A stretch of DNA of 64,000 nt from Fluoribacter dumoffii NY 23 (GCF_000236165.1 NZ_CM001373.1:1277634-1341633); one strand, 5' to 3'. Positions 48,572 through 59,937 are shown, counted from the stretch's first letter. Numbers and translations: made by a program. The notes: generated by a model not told the origin, from the sequence alone.

Positions 48572-50938
48572 TTAATTGCGTAACGGCTTGCCAGTCTCTA
48601 ATAAATGACTAATCCGTGCCTGAGTTAATGGTGATGCAGCAAGATTAATAAAGGCTTGTCGCTCCAATTGAAGCATCCAATTTTCATCGACCAAGGTATT
48701 TTGGTTAAGATCGCCGCCACAAAGTACTGTTGCCAACTCCGTAGCTATAAAATAATCATGCTTAGAAATAAAGCCGCCTTCTAACCAGTTCACTAAACCT
48801 GCTTGTAATCGCGCTTTACCCTCAATTCCAGCAATTGGGAATTGTTTCTTTAAAGGAGGCAGGTAATTTTCTACATGCATCAAATTAATCTTGGACAAAG
48901 CTACATAGAGTACTTCGTCAGCATGCATTATATAGCTGTCCGTATCGCATAAATAACCCATTTGCATGGCCTCGGCAGCTGATGCTGCAACCTGCCCAGT
49001 GGCGATTTGCTGGTAGTAACTCTGGAGTACCGTCATTAAATCACCTTTAGGCGCCCGTTCGGCAGCCCGCATTGCCATTTCCTTACATCCACCGCCGGCG
49101 GGTATCACTCCCACGCCCACCTCAACCAGACCTGGGTACGCTTCAAAAGCAGCAACAACCGCATCACAATGCATCATTAGCTCACAACCACCGCCAAGGG
49201 CACGGCCTCTTAGGGCGGCAACTGTGGGGATAGAACTATATTTTAAGCGCATAGCCACACGTTGAAACTGAGCGATCATCTCTTCCAACGCTTGCATTTT
49301 ATTGTCTTTTATAAGAGTTAAAACACCTCGTAAATCAGCACCTGAGCAAAAATTGGTAGCATCCTGTTGGTAGATAATTAATCCACGACATTGTTTTTCT
49401 GCAGTTTCAATCGCAGCATCCAATCCATCAAGAACAGATTGTCCCACTGTGTTCGCCTTGCTTTTAAAACTCACAACAGCTACATCATCCTGTAAGTGCC
49501 ACAAACGTACCCCCTCATTTTCATAAATCACAGGTGTAGGAGGCGCTGTTTCCTTAATGACTCGGTCAAAAAAGAATTGACGTTTATAAACAGGCAATTG
49601 ACTGCGTGGCTGATAATCACCAAATTGTGGAGAATACGCTCCTTTTTCGGTATAGAAGGCATCTATTTTAAAAAGCCATTGAGGCAATTGTGCTGTGCCA
49701 AGTGATTTTTGTTCTTCAATAGCGCGCTTTATATAATCCGTCATTAGGGTTAAACCCGCCAATTGCCAGGTTTCAAATGGACCTTGTATCCACCCAAAGC
49801 CCCAACGGATTGCCAGATCAACATCCCTGACATTATCCGCAATTTCTTCAATATGATAGGCGCAATAATGAAATAAATCCCTGAAACACGCTGCCAGGAA
49901 TTGGGCTTGCTTGTTATTGGAGGTAATGAGTTTTTGCATCCGTGAAGCAGGATCAGAGTCACTCATGATGACTTTTAATTCATCATTCACAGTAGGTTGT
50001 GCTGGACGATAAGTTCCCGATTTAATATCGTAAACTTCAATGTTCTTGCCGTTTTTCCTATAAATGCCCTGACCGGTTTTTTGGCCCAAATGCCCTTGCT
50101 GAATCAGGTGACTGAGCCATTCAGGCAAATTAAAACACTGATGCCAGGGGTCATCTTTGAGTTGTTGCTGCATGGTATGAATAACATGCTGCATGGTGTC
50201 TAAACCAACAACGTCCATAGTACGAAAAGTTGCAGATTTTGGTCTACCAAGCAAAGGCCCCGTTAATGCATCAACTTCATCTAATCCCATCTCCATGGCA
50301 AAAGCGTGGTGCAAAGTTGTTAAAAGGGAAAACACGCCTATGCGATTGCCTATAAAATTAGGTGTATCCTTGGCACGCACAACCCCTTTACCCAAATAAC
50401 GAGTTAACCAGGTTTCCAAATTATCAACTAAATCCTTGTCGGTAGTTTTTGCAGGAATAAGCTCGGCAAGATGCATGTAACGGGGAGGATTAAAGAAATG
50501 AACACCGCAAAAATTCTTTCTATGTACCTCAGGTAAAACTGAACATAAAGAATTGATACTCAAACCCGAGGTATTACTTACTAAAATGGAATGTTCTGAT
50601 AAAAAAGGAGAAATTCGCTTATATAAATCTTCTTTCCAATCCAAACGTTCTGCAATTGCTTCGATAATTAAATCGCAGGAAGATAAGTCAGCGAGGTGTT
50701 GCTCATAATTTCGTGCTTGCAATAAGGCTGCAGTATGCACTGTTGCAAGCGGGGCCGGTTTTAGCTTTCCTAAATTTGCAATAGCTTTATCAATTAGTGC
50801 ATTTGGATTTCCTTCTTTGGATGCCAAATCAAAGAGTAATGTTTCCATGCCTGCATTAACACAGTGCGCAGCAATCTGTGCCCCCATAACACCTGCCCCC
50901 AGAACTGCGACTTTTTTTATAAAAAAAGGTCCCTGCAT
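48572..50938 (-). CDS. 3-hydroxyacyl-CoA dehydrogenase / enoyl-CoA hydratase (FadN/FadB-like)
   Basis: 788-residue multifunctional beta-oxidation enzyme. The NAD-binding dehydrogenase is at the N-terminus (VAVLGAGVMGAQIAAHCVNAG, residues about 9-29; catalytic His in VHFFNPPRYMHL), and the enoyl-CoA hydratase part comes after it at about 480-680 (NFCSGADLRGV, LRGRALGGGCELMMHCD). This order is the reverse of E. coli FadB and matches Bacillus FadN and a class common in Legionella and Pseudomonas-type genomes. It forms an operon with fadA. A long inverted repeat lies upstream. Confidence 0.9.
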   Translation of the reverse strand: MQGPFFIKKVAVLGAGVMGAQIAAHCVNAGMETLLFDLASKEGNPNALIDKAIANLGKLKPAPLATVHTAALLQARNYEQHLADLSSCDLIIEAIAERLDWKEDLYKRISPFLSEHSILVSNTSGLSINSLCSVLPEVHRKNFCGVHFFNPPRYMHLAELIPAKTTDKDLVDNLETWLTRYLGKGVVRAKDTPNFIGNRIGVFSLLTTLHHAFAMEMGLDEVDALTGPLLGRPKSATFRTMDVVGLDTMQHVIHTMQQQLKDDPWHQCFNLPEWLSHLIQQGHLGQKTGQGIYRKNGKNIEVYDIKSGTYRPAQPTVNDELKVIMSDSDPASRMQKLITSNNKQAQFLAACFRDLFHYCAYHIEEIADNVRDVDLAIRWGFGWIQGPFETWQLAGLTLMTDYIKRAIEEQKSLGTAQLPQWLFKIDAFYTEKGAYSPQFGDYQPRSQLPVYKRQFFFDRVIKETAPPTPVIYENEGVRLWHLQDDVAVVSFKSKANTVGQSVLDGLDAAIETAEKQCRGLIIYQQDATNFCSGADLRGVLTLIKDNKMQALEEMIAQFQRVAMRLKYSSIPTVAALRGRALGGGCELMMHCDAVVAAFEAYPGLVEVGVGVIPAGGGCKEMAMRAAERAPKGDLMTVLQSYYQQIATGQVAASAAEAMQMGYLCDTDSYIMHADEVLYVALSKINLMHVENYLPPLKKQFPIAGIEGKARLQAGLVNWLEGGFISKHDYFIATELATVLCGGDLNQNTLVDENWMLQLERQAFINLAASPLTQARISHLLETGKPLRN

Positions 50939-50964
50939 TCTTTCTTCCTCGTTAATTAATATGG

Positions 50965-51038
50965 CCTGGGTGAAGCGAAGCGTAACCCGGGTTCTTATCG
51001 CAAACAGAATACCTGGATTATGCTTCGCTTCACCCAGG
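50965..51038. repeat. Perfect 17-bp inverted repeat (CCTGGGTGAAGCGAAGC type)
   Basis: CCTGGGTGAAGCGAAGC (50965-50981) is matched exactly by its complement at 51022-51038; the next 11 bases inward pair at 8 positions (GTAACCCGGGT against ACCTGGATTAT). The element fills the spacer between the fadB-type and ALDH genes and looks like a dispersed intergenic repeat or strong transcript hairpin. Confidence 0.8.
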
Positions 51039-51053
51039 TGCAGTTTCTACTAA

Positions 51054-52574
51054 TCAAGCCAAATCAAAACGAATACCTTGCGCCAGAGGTAATTCATTTC
51101 CCCAATTTATAGTATTGGTTTGCCGACGCATATAGGCTTTCCATGAATCTGATCCCGACTCACGACCACCCCCAGTTTCTTTTTCTCCACCAAATGCACC
51201 GCCAATTTCGGCACCGGACGTACCTATATTGATGTTGGCTATTCCACAATCACTTCCCCAAGCACTTAAAAAATGTTCTGCATTCTTTAAATTCTGGGTA
51301 AACATAGCTGAAGACAACCCCTGCGGGACATGATTTTGTAGAGCAATTGCCTCATCAATTGTTTGAAAAGGCATAACATATAAAATCGGAGCAAACGTTT
51401 CTTCCTGTACAATATCCCAATGATTTTTCACATCACATACCAATGTGGGTTGCACAAAAAAGCCAGGGCGATGCAGCTGTTCTCCGCCAAAGATAATTTG
51501 GCCGCCTGCTTCTTTAATTCGGGATATTGCCTGATTAAACTGTTCTACAGCATGTTTATCAATTAGAGGTCCCATTAAGTTTTTCTTATCTAAAGGATCA
51601 CCTATTGTTACCTGTTCATATGCAAAACGTAAACGCTCAACAACATAATCATACTTGGTATGATGAACAAACAGACGCCGAGTGGAAGTACATCGTTGTC
51701 CGGCAGTTCCCACAGCGCCAAAAACAATGGCCGGAATTGCTAAATGAAGATCAGCCGACTCATCAAGAATTATGGCATTATTGCCGCCTAACTCTAAAAT
51801 CGTTTTACCCAGACGTGAAGCCACTTTTGCAGCTACTTCTTTTCCTACTGCGGTGGAACCGGTAAATGAGATAAGTGGTATGCGCTTATCATTAACCATA
51901 GTTTCGACTACATCATGGCTTTCCGGAATAACCAGACTAAATATTTCGGGACAACCATTAATTCTTAATACATCATTGCAAATATGCTGAACTGCTACCG
52001 CACACAAAGGTGTTTTTGCTGAAGGCTTCCAGACGGTCACATTACCACAAATAGCCGACAGAAATGCATTCCAGGACCAAACGGCAACAGGAAAGTTAAA
52101 GGCTGAAATCACGCCGACAATTCCATAGGGATGCCATTGCTCATACATTCTGTGCTGAGGACGCTCGGAATGCATGCTGTTTCCATAGAGCATTCGTGAC
52201 TGACCTACTGCAAAATCAGCTATATCAATCATTTCCTGAACCTCACCATCCCCTTCTTGTTTGGACTTTCCCATCTCCAGGGACACCAGACTGCCCAAGG
52301 CATCTTTATGTTCACGTAATGCTTGACCTATTTGTCTTATTATTTCGCCTCTTTTGGGAGCAGGAACTTTTCTCCACTCATGTGCAGCATGCTGCGCACG
52401 GGTCATTATTTCCTCATAGTCCTCGCTGGTGCAGGTTGCGATTTCTGCGAGTTTTTCTCCATTTGCTGGATTATAAGAGATTAATTTATGCTCATGTACT
52501 CCACTTTGCCAACCCTGACCACTAAAGGCTCCCGGATTAACAGCGTGAATTTTCAAGCGTTTTAATATGTCCAT
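51054..52574 (-). CDS. ALDH7-type aldehyde dehydrogenase (aminoadipate semialdehyde dehydrogenase)
   Basis: 506-residue NAD-dependent aldehyde dehydrogenase close to antiquitin/AmaB, which oxidises alpha-aminoadipate semialdehyde. Markers: [32 protein letters not shown], catalytic Glu in [11 protein letters not shown], catalytic Cys in [16 protein letters not shown] and the ALDH7 ending [38 protein letters not shown] in part. The upstream saccharopine dehydrogenase gene on the same strand makes lysine breakdown the likely pathway. Confident of family; substrate by context. Confidence 0.88.
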   Translation of the reverse strand: MDILKRLKIHAVNPGAFSGQGWQSGVHEHKLISYNPANGEKLAEIATCTSEDYEEIMTRAQHAAHEWRKVPAPKRGEIIRQIGQALREHKDALGSLVSLEMGKSKQEGDGEVQEMIDIADFAVGQSRMLYGNSMHSERPQHRMYEQWHPYGIVGVISAFNFPVAVWSWNAFLSAICGNVTVWKPSAKTPLCAVAVQHICNDVLRINGCPEIFSLVIPESHDVVETMVNDKRIPLISFTGSTAVGKEVAAKVASRLGKTILELGGNNAIILDESADLHLAIPAIVFGAVGTAGQRCTSTRRLFVHHTKYDYVVERLRFAYEQVTIGDPLDKKNLMGPLIDKHAVEQFNQAISRIKEAGGQIIFGGEQLHRPGFFVQPTLVCDVKNHWDIVQEETFAPILYVMPFQTIDEAIALQNHVPQGLSSAMFTQNLKNAEHFLSAWGSDCGIANINIGTSGAEIGGAFGGEKETGGGRESGSDSWKAYMRRQTNTINWGNELPLAQGIRFDLA

Positions 52575-52640
52575 TCATTATCTCCAAAGTAACCCGGATA
52601 AATAATGTATTACCCGGGAACAGTACAACGCCATTGCAGG

Positions 52641-53729
52641 TTACGCGTAATAGCGACCAAAGCGATTTTCCAAAATAGCAGCTAAATGAAACTTTTCCTG
52701 TAATATCAAGCCTTTGTATTCATTAGATTGGCCCATAACCAAATCTACTACAGCACAGACACCTGAAGCAGTGCTTATTTGAATTGCTGACCATTCCAGT
52801 CCACAAATTTCTTCAGGATAAATCTTTTTCACGTAATTTTTTTCTGTCAGCTCACCCCTTTTTATTCCTTCGACAGAAACATAAACAATAACCAGATCTT
52901 GATATGTTTTAGGGATAGAGTTTTCCAAAATACGTTTTAAAGTCGGTCTGTCCTGGTTGAGTCGTAAGTCATTCATCAATAAACGCATTTTTGAACAATG
53001 GCCGGGATAGCGCATTGTCTTATAATTCATGGTCTGGACTTTTCCAGCATGGATTTCTGCCAAACTTCCAAGTCCACCAGATGTGTTGAACGCTTCATAT
53101 TCACAACCATCAATTTGAATGGTCTCCAATCCTTCCAAAGGTGCTAAAGTTACCGCTCTCCCATACTTAATTGCATAACAGGGATTGCCGTATTCATTGA
53201 TTACCCCGTCGGTAGACCAGGTTAATGAATATTGAAGGGCATTATTGGCATTTTGTGGAAGAGCTCCCACACGCAATTTCACATGATGGCTTTCTTCAAA
53301 TTCCTGCATGAGGCTGTTTGCTGCAATGCTGATAAATCCAGGAGCCAAACCGCATTGAGGAACAAAGGCGGTCTCGGCATCAAGAGCAATGGCCTTTATT
53401 GCTTCGGTAACTGCTGTATCTTCGGTAAGATCGAAATAATGTGCTTTAGCCGCTTTTGCCGCTTCAGCTACATAGGTATTTAAAAAATATGGAAGGCTGG
53501 AGATAACAGCCACAATATCATGCTTTTCCATATATGCCTGGGTTGACTGTTGATCCCGAACATCCAAGGCTACCGTTTTAATTTTGGGTACTGCTTCCAA
53601 CAGCCTTTTTACATCTGATCCATTGAAATCTATATCTACTAAATGGACCTGGTAGGAACCGCTATCTGATAATAAACATGCGATTAAGCTACCAATTTTC
53701 CCTGCGCCAGTAATCATTACATTATACAT
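52641..53729 (-). CDS. Saccharopine dehydrogenase family protein (lysine catabolism)
   Basis: 362-residue NAD(P) oxidoreductase. N-terminal Rossmann loop ITGAGKIGSLIACLLSDSG and the family block PQCGLAPGFISIAANSLM. Similar to bacterial Lys9/LYSDH-type enzymes that release glutamate and aminoadipate semialdehyde from saccharopine. The following gene encodes the dehydrogenase for that semialdehyde. No lysine-ketoglutarate reductase is in the window, so the upstream step would be elsewhere. A lysine dehydrogenase role is an alternative. Confidence 0.8.
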   Translation of the reverse strand: MYNVMITGAGKIGSLIACLLSDSGSYQVHLVDIDFNGSDVKRLLEAVPKIKTVALDVRDQQSTQAYMEKHDIVAVISSLPYFLNTYVAEAAKAAKAHYFDLTEDTAVTEAIKAIALDAETAFVPQCGLAPGFISIAANSLMQEFEESHHVKLRVGALPQNANNALQYSLTWSTDGVINEYGNPCYAIKYGRAVTLAPLEGLETIQIDGCEYEAFNTSGGLGSLAEIHAGKVQTMNYKTMRYPGHCSKMRLLMNDLRLNQDRPTLKRILENSIPKTYQDLVIVYVSVEGIKRGELTEKNYVKKIYPEEICGLEWSAIQISTASGVCAVVDLVMGQSNEYKGLILQEKFHLAAILENRFGRYYA

Positions 53730-53884
53730 TTAATCCCTCTCCCATTATAAAACGGGATCATCCTACACAAATTATTGAGACTTGAATAGTATTCTTGAAA
53801 GTATGTGCATGACAAAATAACAATTTTTTAAATTGGGTGTTATTTTTAATTTTGATGCATAATATTGAAAAAGGGCTATATTAA

Positions 53885-55705
53885 ATGGTGAAGCTACAAA
53901 GGGAATTGGTCATGAGTAAATCCAAAATAAAATATTCCAAACCTGCCGAGAAAGCTCAAAAACCTTTATCAACTGATCTTGAAGCAAATGATTATGAGGG
54001 AATCAGTTTCGATAGGTTATTTCACGCCACACTCAGTCAATTTAGCACCTGGCTCTCACCAGGCACGCTGATAATGTCTTTTGCAGATTGGTTAATCTAT
54101 TTGTTCTTTGCACCAGCAAAACGCGCCGATTTAAACAAAGATGCCCTCAAAAAATTAGGGTATTTATTATTGTACATTCAACAACAGAGCCAGGGTAAAT
54201 GCGAGCCTTGTATTGAAGTACGCCAGACGGATCATCGCTTTCAAAATGAATTGTGGTCAGCTTTTCCATTCAATATATACACCCAATCTTTTTTATTAAC
54301 TGAAGGATGGTGGAATGATGCAACATCCCATCTTCGCGGAGTTTCCAAGCATCACGGGAATGTTGTTAATTTTGTAACACGCCAATTTCTAGATGTGTTT
54401 TCCCCATCAAATTTTCCTGGAATGAATCCTGAGGTCATTTCCACCACCATGATTGAAGGCGGGATGAATTTCATAAACGGTTGGAGTAATTTAATAGAAG
54501 ACATTATCCGCCATTTAAATAACAAACCCCCCGCAGGCGCTGAGCAATATAAAGTGGGTCAGAATGTAGCGGTAACTTCTGGTAAAGTTGTATATAGAAA
54601 TCATTTAATTGAGCTAATCCAATATGAACCCACAACGTCAACAGTATATCCGGAACCGATATTAATCGTCCCCGCCTGGATCATGAAATATTATATTCTG
54701 GACCTCTCACCAAATAACTCCATGGTGAAGTTCCTGGTGGATAAAGGACATACTGTATTTATGATTTCCTGGAAAAATCCAACCTCCGAAGATAAGGATC
54801 TGGATCTTTCTGATTATGCGGTATATGGGGTGATGGATGCCCTAAAAGCCATCAATCAAATTATTCCACAAGAAAAAGTTCACACCGTAGGATATTGTAT
54901 TGGAGGAACTTTATTAACGATGGTTGCAGCCCGAATGGCAGCTAAAGGAGATGACCTTCTAAAAACAATGACCTTATTCGCAGCACAGACAGATTTTGAG
55001 GAAGCCGGAGAACTGCAGTTATTTATTGACGAGAACCAGCTTACCTATATTGAAGATATTATGTGGGAAAAAGGATATTTAGACGGGGCTCAGATGGCCG
55101 GTGCATTTAGTATGTTACGGTCTATAGATCTCGTTTGGTCCCGTATTGTTTATGATTATTTATTGGGTAAACGACAAAAAATGAGCGATCTGATGGCTTG
55201 GGATTATGATACTACCCGAATGCCTTATAAGATGCATAGCCAGTATTTACGTTATTTATTTTTGAATAATGATTTGGTTGAAGGCCGTTTAAAAATTCAT
55301 AATGAAAATATTAATCTGGCGGATATTAAAATCCCGATTTTTGCAGTAAGTACTACAAAAGATCACATAGCACCCTGGAAATCGGTATATAAAATTCATT
55401 ACTTTACTGACAGCGACATTACCTTCGTTTTGGCTAATGCTGGACATAATACAGGTATTGTTAATGTGCCCGGAGAGCCTGGACGAACTTATCAAATGCT
55501 TACTCATAAATTAGAGGACAAACATTTGGCGCCCGATGTCTGGGTAGAAAGAGCTCCTCATTTCCAGGATTCTTGGTGGCCGGCATGGGAAAAGTGGCTT
55601 GCAGGCTATTCAGGAACCAAAATGAAACCGCCTCAAATGGGTAACCCGGAAAAAGAGATGCGACCAATTTGTGATGCACCAGGCACTTATGTTCTGAAAA
55701 AATAA
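53885..55705 (+). CDS. phaC: Class I poly(3-hydroxyalkanoate) synthase
   Basis: 606-residue PHA polymerase that builds the storage polymer seen in Legionella cells. Alpha/beta-hydrolase with a lipase-like box GYCIGG holding the nucleophile C338, Asp in STTKDHIAPW and His in ANAGHNTGIVN. The N-terminal FDRLFHATLSQFSTWLSPGTL region is typical of class I. A later ATG (53912, MSKSKIKYS, preceded by AAGGGAA) could be the true start. No phaA, phaB or phasin gene is adjacent; the beta-oxidation genes nearby could supply hydroxyacyl-CoA. Confidence 0.94.
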   Translation: MVKLQRELVMSKSKIKYSKPAEKAQKPLSTDLEANDYEGISFDRLFHATLSQFSTWLSPGTLIMSFADWLIYLFFAPAKRADLNKDALKKLGYLLLYIQQQSQGKCEPCIEVRQTDHRFQNELWSAFPFNIYTQSFLLTEGWWNDATSHLRGVSKHHGNVVNFVTRQFLDVFSPSNFPGMNPEVISTTMIEGGMNFINGWSNLIEDIIRHLNNKPPAGAEQYKVGQNVAVTSGKVVYRNHLIELIQYEPTTSTVYPEPILIVPAWIMKYYILDLSPNNSMVKFLVDKGHTVFMISWKNPTSEDKDLDLSDYAVYGVMDALKAINQIIPQEKVHTVGYCIGGTLLTMVAARMAAKGDDLLKTMTLFAAQTDFEEAGELQLFIDENQLTYIEDIMWEKGYLDGAQMAGAFSMLRSIDLVWSRIVYDYLLGKRQKMSDLMAWDYDTTRMPYKMHSQYLRYLFLNNDLVEGRLKIHNENINLADIKIPIFAVSTTKDHIAPWKSVYKIHYFTDSDITFVLANAGHNTGIVNVPGEPGRTYQMLTHKLEDKHLAPDVWVERAPHFQDSWWPAWEKWLAGYSGTKMKPPQMGNPEKEMRPICDAPGTYVLKK

Positions 55706-55861
55706 AGCAGCCGCTGCTCAACTTCTTTCCATCTTGTTTTTCTGACATACCAGAACTGATGGTATATACTGAGGGTATGCCAAAATTACAAAATATTTCC
55801 GTAATCCTTGACCTGACTTAAGGACTCAATTATCTTATCGTTTTATAAATTTTTAACAGCC

Positions 55862-57394
55862 ATGAAGCAAACTGCTTTAGCCAATTCTTTCCCGTTGAAC
55901 CCATCAATTCGTCTTGGCTACATTAAATACTTCCTAGTATTTATAGCAGGCTTGCTGGCGCCCTTCGGTTTCGCTCCGTTCCACATACCAGGCTTAACGC
56001 TCATAAGTTTGGCATTTTTCTATTCGAGTTTACAAAATTGCTCTAGAAAACAGGCACTTTCTTTAGGTTTTTTTTACGGGATAGGTTACTTCGGTTTCGG
56101 AGTTTCCTGGGTTATAGTAAGTATTCATGATTATGGCCAGCTAAATTATTTTCTTTCCGGGTTGGTTACCTTGATTTTTATTATGTATCTTTCGCTGTTT
56201 CCAGCCCTGGTTGCTTATTTTTATAAATTGCTCGAGTTTCAAAATCGCAAACTGCTGTCGCTCACCCTTTTTTGTGTCTTATGGTGTCTGAGTGAATATT
56301 GTCGTGCCAATTTATTCACTGGCTTTCCCTGGTTATTTGTAGGAACCCCTCTTATTGATACGCCAATAAAATACATTACCCCTGTTTTAGGCGTCTATGG
56401 ATTAAGTTTATTGTGCGTCCTTATTGCAACCTTACTGACTTTAGCGTTAGCCCCAAATACCCCCAAGCGCCCCCATTATTTAATTGCTATTGTACTCATT
56501 CTTATCAGTCCTATGCTGTGTAAAAATGTTTCATGGTCACAAATCAAATACGAACCCATCAGCATCGGCGCTGTGCAAGCAAACTTGTCCATGCGCGATA
56601 AATGGGATGAAACCTTATTTTGGAACTTACTTAAATATTATGAAAATGCCATTAATAAACTTTTAGGGAAACAATTAATCATTTTACCCGAATCAGCCAT
56701 TCCCCTTCCTGCAAGTTATCTGGATAAATATTTGCTTAATTTAAATAACAAAGCATTGAAAGCTAAAAGCGCATTAATGCTAGGCATTTTACAACCTACA
56801 AATGATAGGGAAACTAATTATTACAATTCGGTAATCACACTAGGACAAGCAAAAGGAAAAAAACTCAAGCGCCAATTAGTCCCCTTTGGAGAATATATTC
56901 CCAAACCCCTGGTTACGATTAATCGTTGGTTAAATTTACCAGAACCGAACTTGTTGCCAGGAAAACGCAAACAATCATTAATTCGGATTGAAAACCGCCC
57001 AATAGCAAGCCTTATTTGTTATGAGATTGCTTATCCTGAAATATTGCGTGAACAAATGCCCAAAGCCCAATGGATTGTTTCAATTAGCGACAATGGCTGG
57101 TTTGGACATTCATTAGCCGGATATCAACAACTTCAAATGGCGCAAATACTTTCCCTGCTTACAGGACGCTATCAAGTAGTTGTCAATAACGATGGCCTCT
57201 CCTCAGTAATTGACGCCAATGGAGATATAATCGACAGTCTTCCCCCATTTAGCTCGGGACTCTTGCAAAGCAGTATATTTCCTGCTGAAGGTTTAACTCC
57301 ATGGATAATTTGGCAGGAGTATCCTTCTCTTATTTTTTGTTCAATTTTTCTTATTTTTGTACTTTTTATTCAACTTCGTCGCTTATTCCAGTAA
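55862..57394 (+). CDS. lnt: Apolipoprotein N-acyltransferase
   Basis: 510-residue inner-membrane enzyme that adds the third acyl chain to lipoproteins. About six N-terminal helices up to residue 215, then a nitrilase-like periplasmic domain with the Glu-Lys-Cys triad: Glu in ILPESAIP, Lys in LKRQLVPFGEY and Cys in SLICYEIAYPE. A final helix (SLIFCSIFLIFVLFIQL). It begins a rightward run with leuS, lptE, holA and nadD; two of its neighbours (lptE, and LolA farther away) also serve the envelope. Confidence 0.95.
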   Translation: MKQTALANSFPLNPSIRLGYIKYFLVFIAGLLAPFGFAPFHIPGLTLISLAFFYSSLQNCSRKQALSLGFFYGIGYFGFGVSWVIVSIHDYGQLNYFLSGLVTLIFIMYLSLFPALVAYFYKLLEFQNRKLLSLTLFCVLWCLSEYCRANLFTGFPWLFVGTPLIDTPIKYITPVLGVYGLSLLCVLIATLLTLALAPNTPKRPHYLIAIVLILISPMLCKNVSWSQIKYEPISIGAVQANLSMRDKWDETLFWNLLKYYENAINKLLGKQLIILPESAIPLPASYLDKYLLNLNNKALKAKSALMLGILQPTNDRETNYYNSVITLGQAKGKKLKRQLVPFGEYIPKPLVTINRWLNLPEPNLLPGKRKQSLIRIENRPIASLICYEIAYPEILREQMPKAQWIVSISDNGWFGHSLAGYQQLQMAQILSLLTGRYQVVVNNDGLSSVIDANGDIIDSLPPFSSGLLQSSIFPAEGLTPWIIWQEYPSLIFCSIFLIFVLFIQLRRLFQ

Positions 57395-57462
57395 TAATCT
57401 ATTGCTGGCAGAGACAAGAGGAGTTATCCTTAGCGGTTTAGAGTCACTTAAAAAATTGGACT

Positions 57463-59937
57463 ATGGATAATACCTATATACCACAAGAAGTTGAGGAACA
57501 AGCTCAACAGTATTGGCATAAAAAACAATCATTTAATGTTTCAGAAGATTTAAACAGAGAGAAATTTTATTGTTTATCCATGTTTCCCTACCCGAGTGGA
57601 ACCTTGCACATGGGGCATGTTCGCAACTACACCATTGGAGACGTTATTGCCCGTTATCAACGAGCTTTGGGCAAAAATGTACTTCAGCCTATAGGTTGGG
57701 ATGCTTTTGGTTTGCCCGCTGAAAATGCAGCGATTAAAAACGGCATTCCCCCGGCTGAGTGGACAAGAAAAAATATTGAATCAATGAAAAAACAATTTTT
57801 ACGTCTGGGTAATGCCTATGATTGGCGACGTGAGATTTGTACGTGTACTCCTGAATATTATCGATGGGAACAATGGTTTTTCATTCGCTTATTTGAAAAA
57901 GGTTTAGTGTATAAGAAAAATGCCGTAGTAAACTGGGATCCCGTAGATCAGACTGTTTTGGCCAACGAACAAGTGATAGATGGACGCGGCTGGAGATCTG
58001 GTGCGCTTGTTGAGCGAAAGGAAATCTCTCAATGGTTTATCAAAATAACAGCTTATGCTGATGAATTACTCAGTTCGCTGGACACCTTAGAAGAATGGCC
58101 AGCCCAAGTGAAGCAAATGCAACGTAATTGGATAGGTCGCTCCACGGGTACTGAAATTTACTTCAACGTCACAAATTACCCTAAACGACTAAAGATATAT
58201 ACAACACGCCCCGATACCTTAATGGGTGCAACCTATCTTGCTGTAGCGACAGATCATCCTCTGGCTAAAGAGGCAGCAGGTAACCGTAAGGAAGTCAAAG
58301 AATTTATTGACAGCTGTCAAGGCACTAAAATGGCTGAAGCAGAACTCGCCACCATGGAGAAACGTGGGATAGCTACCGGCATGACTGCAATCCACCCTAT
58401 AACCGGTGAGGAACTTCCAATATGGGTTGCAAATTTTGTACTGATGCAATATGGATCAGGAGCTGTAATGGCAGTTCCTGCCCATGATCAAAGGGATTGG
58501 GAATTTGCACGCAAATACAATCTCCCCATCAAAGAAGTCATTCAGCCTGCAAATCATGTCCAACATGATTTGAACAAATCTGCATACACTGGAGAAGGTG
58601 TACTGATCCACTCAGGTCAGTTTGATGGATTAAGCTCTACCCAAGCTATAGAAACAATAACTCATTTCCTTGAAGAGCATGATTCAGGTAAAGCAACAAT
58701 TAACTACAGGCTTCGCGACTGGGGCGTATCAAGACAGAGATACTGGGGCACTCCCATTCCTATGATTTTATGCGAACAATGCGGCACTGTACCTGTTCCC
58801 GATGAAGATCTCCCCGTCGTTCTTCCAGAAAATGTCACAATCACCGGAACCGGCTCACCATTAGCCCAATGCCCTGAATTTGTTAATGTAAGTTGTCCTA
58901 AATGCGGTCAGGATGCAATTCGCGAAACAGACACTTTTGATACATTTGTTGAATCCTCTTGGTATTACGCTCGTTTTGCATGCAAAGGACAGGAAAATGC
59001 TATGCTTGACGATCGGGCAAAATACTGGACTCCTGTGGATCAATACGTTGGCGGTATCGAACATGCTGTGATGCATTTACTTTATGCCCGATTTTTCCAC
59101 AAATTAATGCGTGATGAAGGATTAGTGAATTCAGATGAACCCTTTAAAGCCCTGTTGACTCAAGGTATGGTTTTAAAAGATGGCCACAAAATGTCCAAAT
59201 CTGTAGGGAATGTGGTCGATCCCAATCATCTGATTGATACCTATGGTGCAGATACAGCCCGATTATTTGTTATGTTTGCTGCACCCCCTGAACAATCACT
59301 GGAGTGGTCAGATACAGCTGTCGAAGGGGCACATCGTTTTCTTAAACGAATTTGGGCGTTTGCCTATCAGCATCAAAAAATGTTTATTGAAGTAAACGAC
59401 ACTATTTTAAGTGGAAATGGGCATGTGAATTGGCAACAGGCAGAAAGCCGATTAAAGAAATCACGCCATGTTGTGCATCAAATTCTTGCCCAGGCAAGCC
59501 ATGATTATGATCGGAATCAATTCAATACCGTAGTTTCAGGTTGTATGAAACTGTTTAATGAAATATCCAATTATTCTATTGAAACTGAAGAGGATAAATT
59601 TTTTATTCACTCCAGTCTAAGTATACTGTTGCGATTATTGGCACCTATAACACCTCATATCACACATCATATATGGCAACAACTAGGCTTTGAAAAAGCG
59701 ATTATTGATGCTAATTGGCCCAGAGTAGATAAAGGTGCTTTAAAAACTGACGAAGTTGATTATGTTGTTCAGGTAAATGGAAAACTAAGAGCTCAATTTA
59801 CAGCGAGTGTGGATGCAACAGAAGAAACTTTAATCGCTGAGGCAAAACAGCATGCAAAAGATTTTATTGCTGATAAAACAGTAAAAAAAGCAATCGTTGT
59901 AGCCCACAGACAATTAATAAATTTGGTTGTTGGCTAA
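57463..59937 (+). CDS. leuS: Leucyl-tRNA synthetase
   Basis: 824-residue class I synthetase. HIGH motif as HMGH in [21 protein letters not shown] in [11 protein letters not shown], editing domain with [16 protein letters not shown] and the [13 protein letters not shown] block, and the C-terminal [12 protein letters not shown] domain. Its TAA shares an A with the ATG of lptE (TAATG), so the two are translationally coupled, as leuS-lptE-holA-nadD is a conserved gammaproteobacterial cluster. Confidence 0.98.
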   Translation: MDNTYIPQEVEEQAQQYWHKKQSFNVSEDLNREKFYCLSMFPYPSGTLHMGHVRNYTIGDVIARYQRALGKNVLQPIGWDAFGLPAENAAIKNGIPPAEWTRKNIESMKKQFLRLGNAYDWRREICTCTPEYYRWEQWFFIRLFEKGLVYKKNAVVNWDPVDQTVLANEQVIDGRGWRSGALVERKEISQWFIKITAYADELLSSLDTLEEWPAQVKQMQRNWIGRSTGTEIYFNVTNYPKRLKIYTTRPDTLMGATYLAVATDHPLAKEAAGNRKEVKEFIDSCQGTKMAEAELATMEKRGIATGMTAIHPITGEELPIWVANFVLMQYGSGAVMAVPAHDQRDWEFARKYNLPIKEVIQPANHVQHDLNKSAYTGEGVLIHSGQFDGLSSTQAIETITHFLEEHDSGKATINYRLRDWGVSRQRYWGTPIPMILCEQCGTVPVPDEDLPVVLPENVTITGTGSPLAQCPEFVNVSCPKCGQDAIRETDTFDTFVESSWYYARFACKGQENAMLDDRAKYWTPVDQYVGGIEHAVMHLLYARFFHKLMRDEGLVNSDEPFKALLTQGMVLKDGHKMSKSVGNVVDPNHLIDTYGADTARLFVMFAAPPEQSLEWSDTAVEGAHRFLKRIWAFAYQHQKMFIEVNDTILSGNGHVNWQQAESRLKKSRHVVHQILAQASHDYDRNQFNTVVSGCMKLFNEISNYSIETEEDKFFIHSSLSILLRLLAPITPHITHHIWQQLGFEKAIIDANWPRVDKGALKTDEVDYVVQVNGKLRAQFTASVDATEETLIAEAKQHAKDFIADKTVKKAIVVAHRQLINLVVG

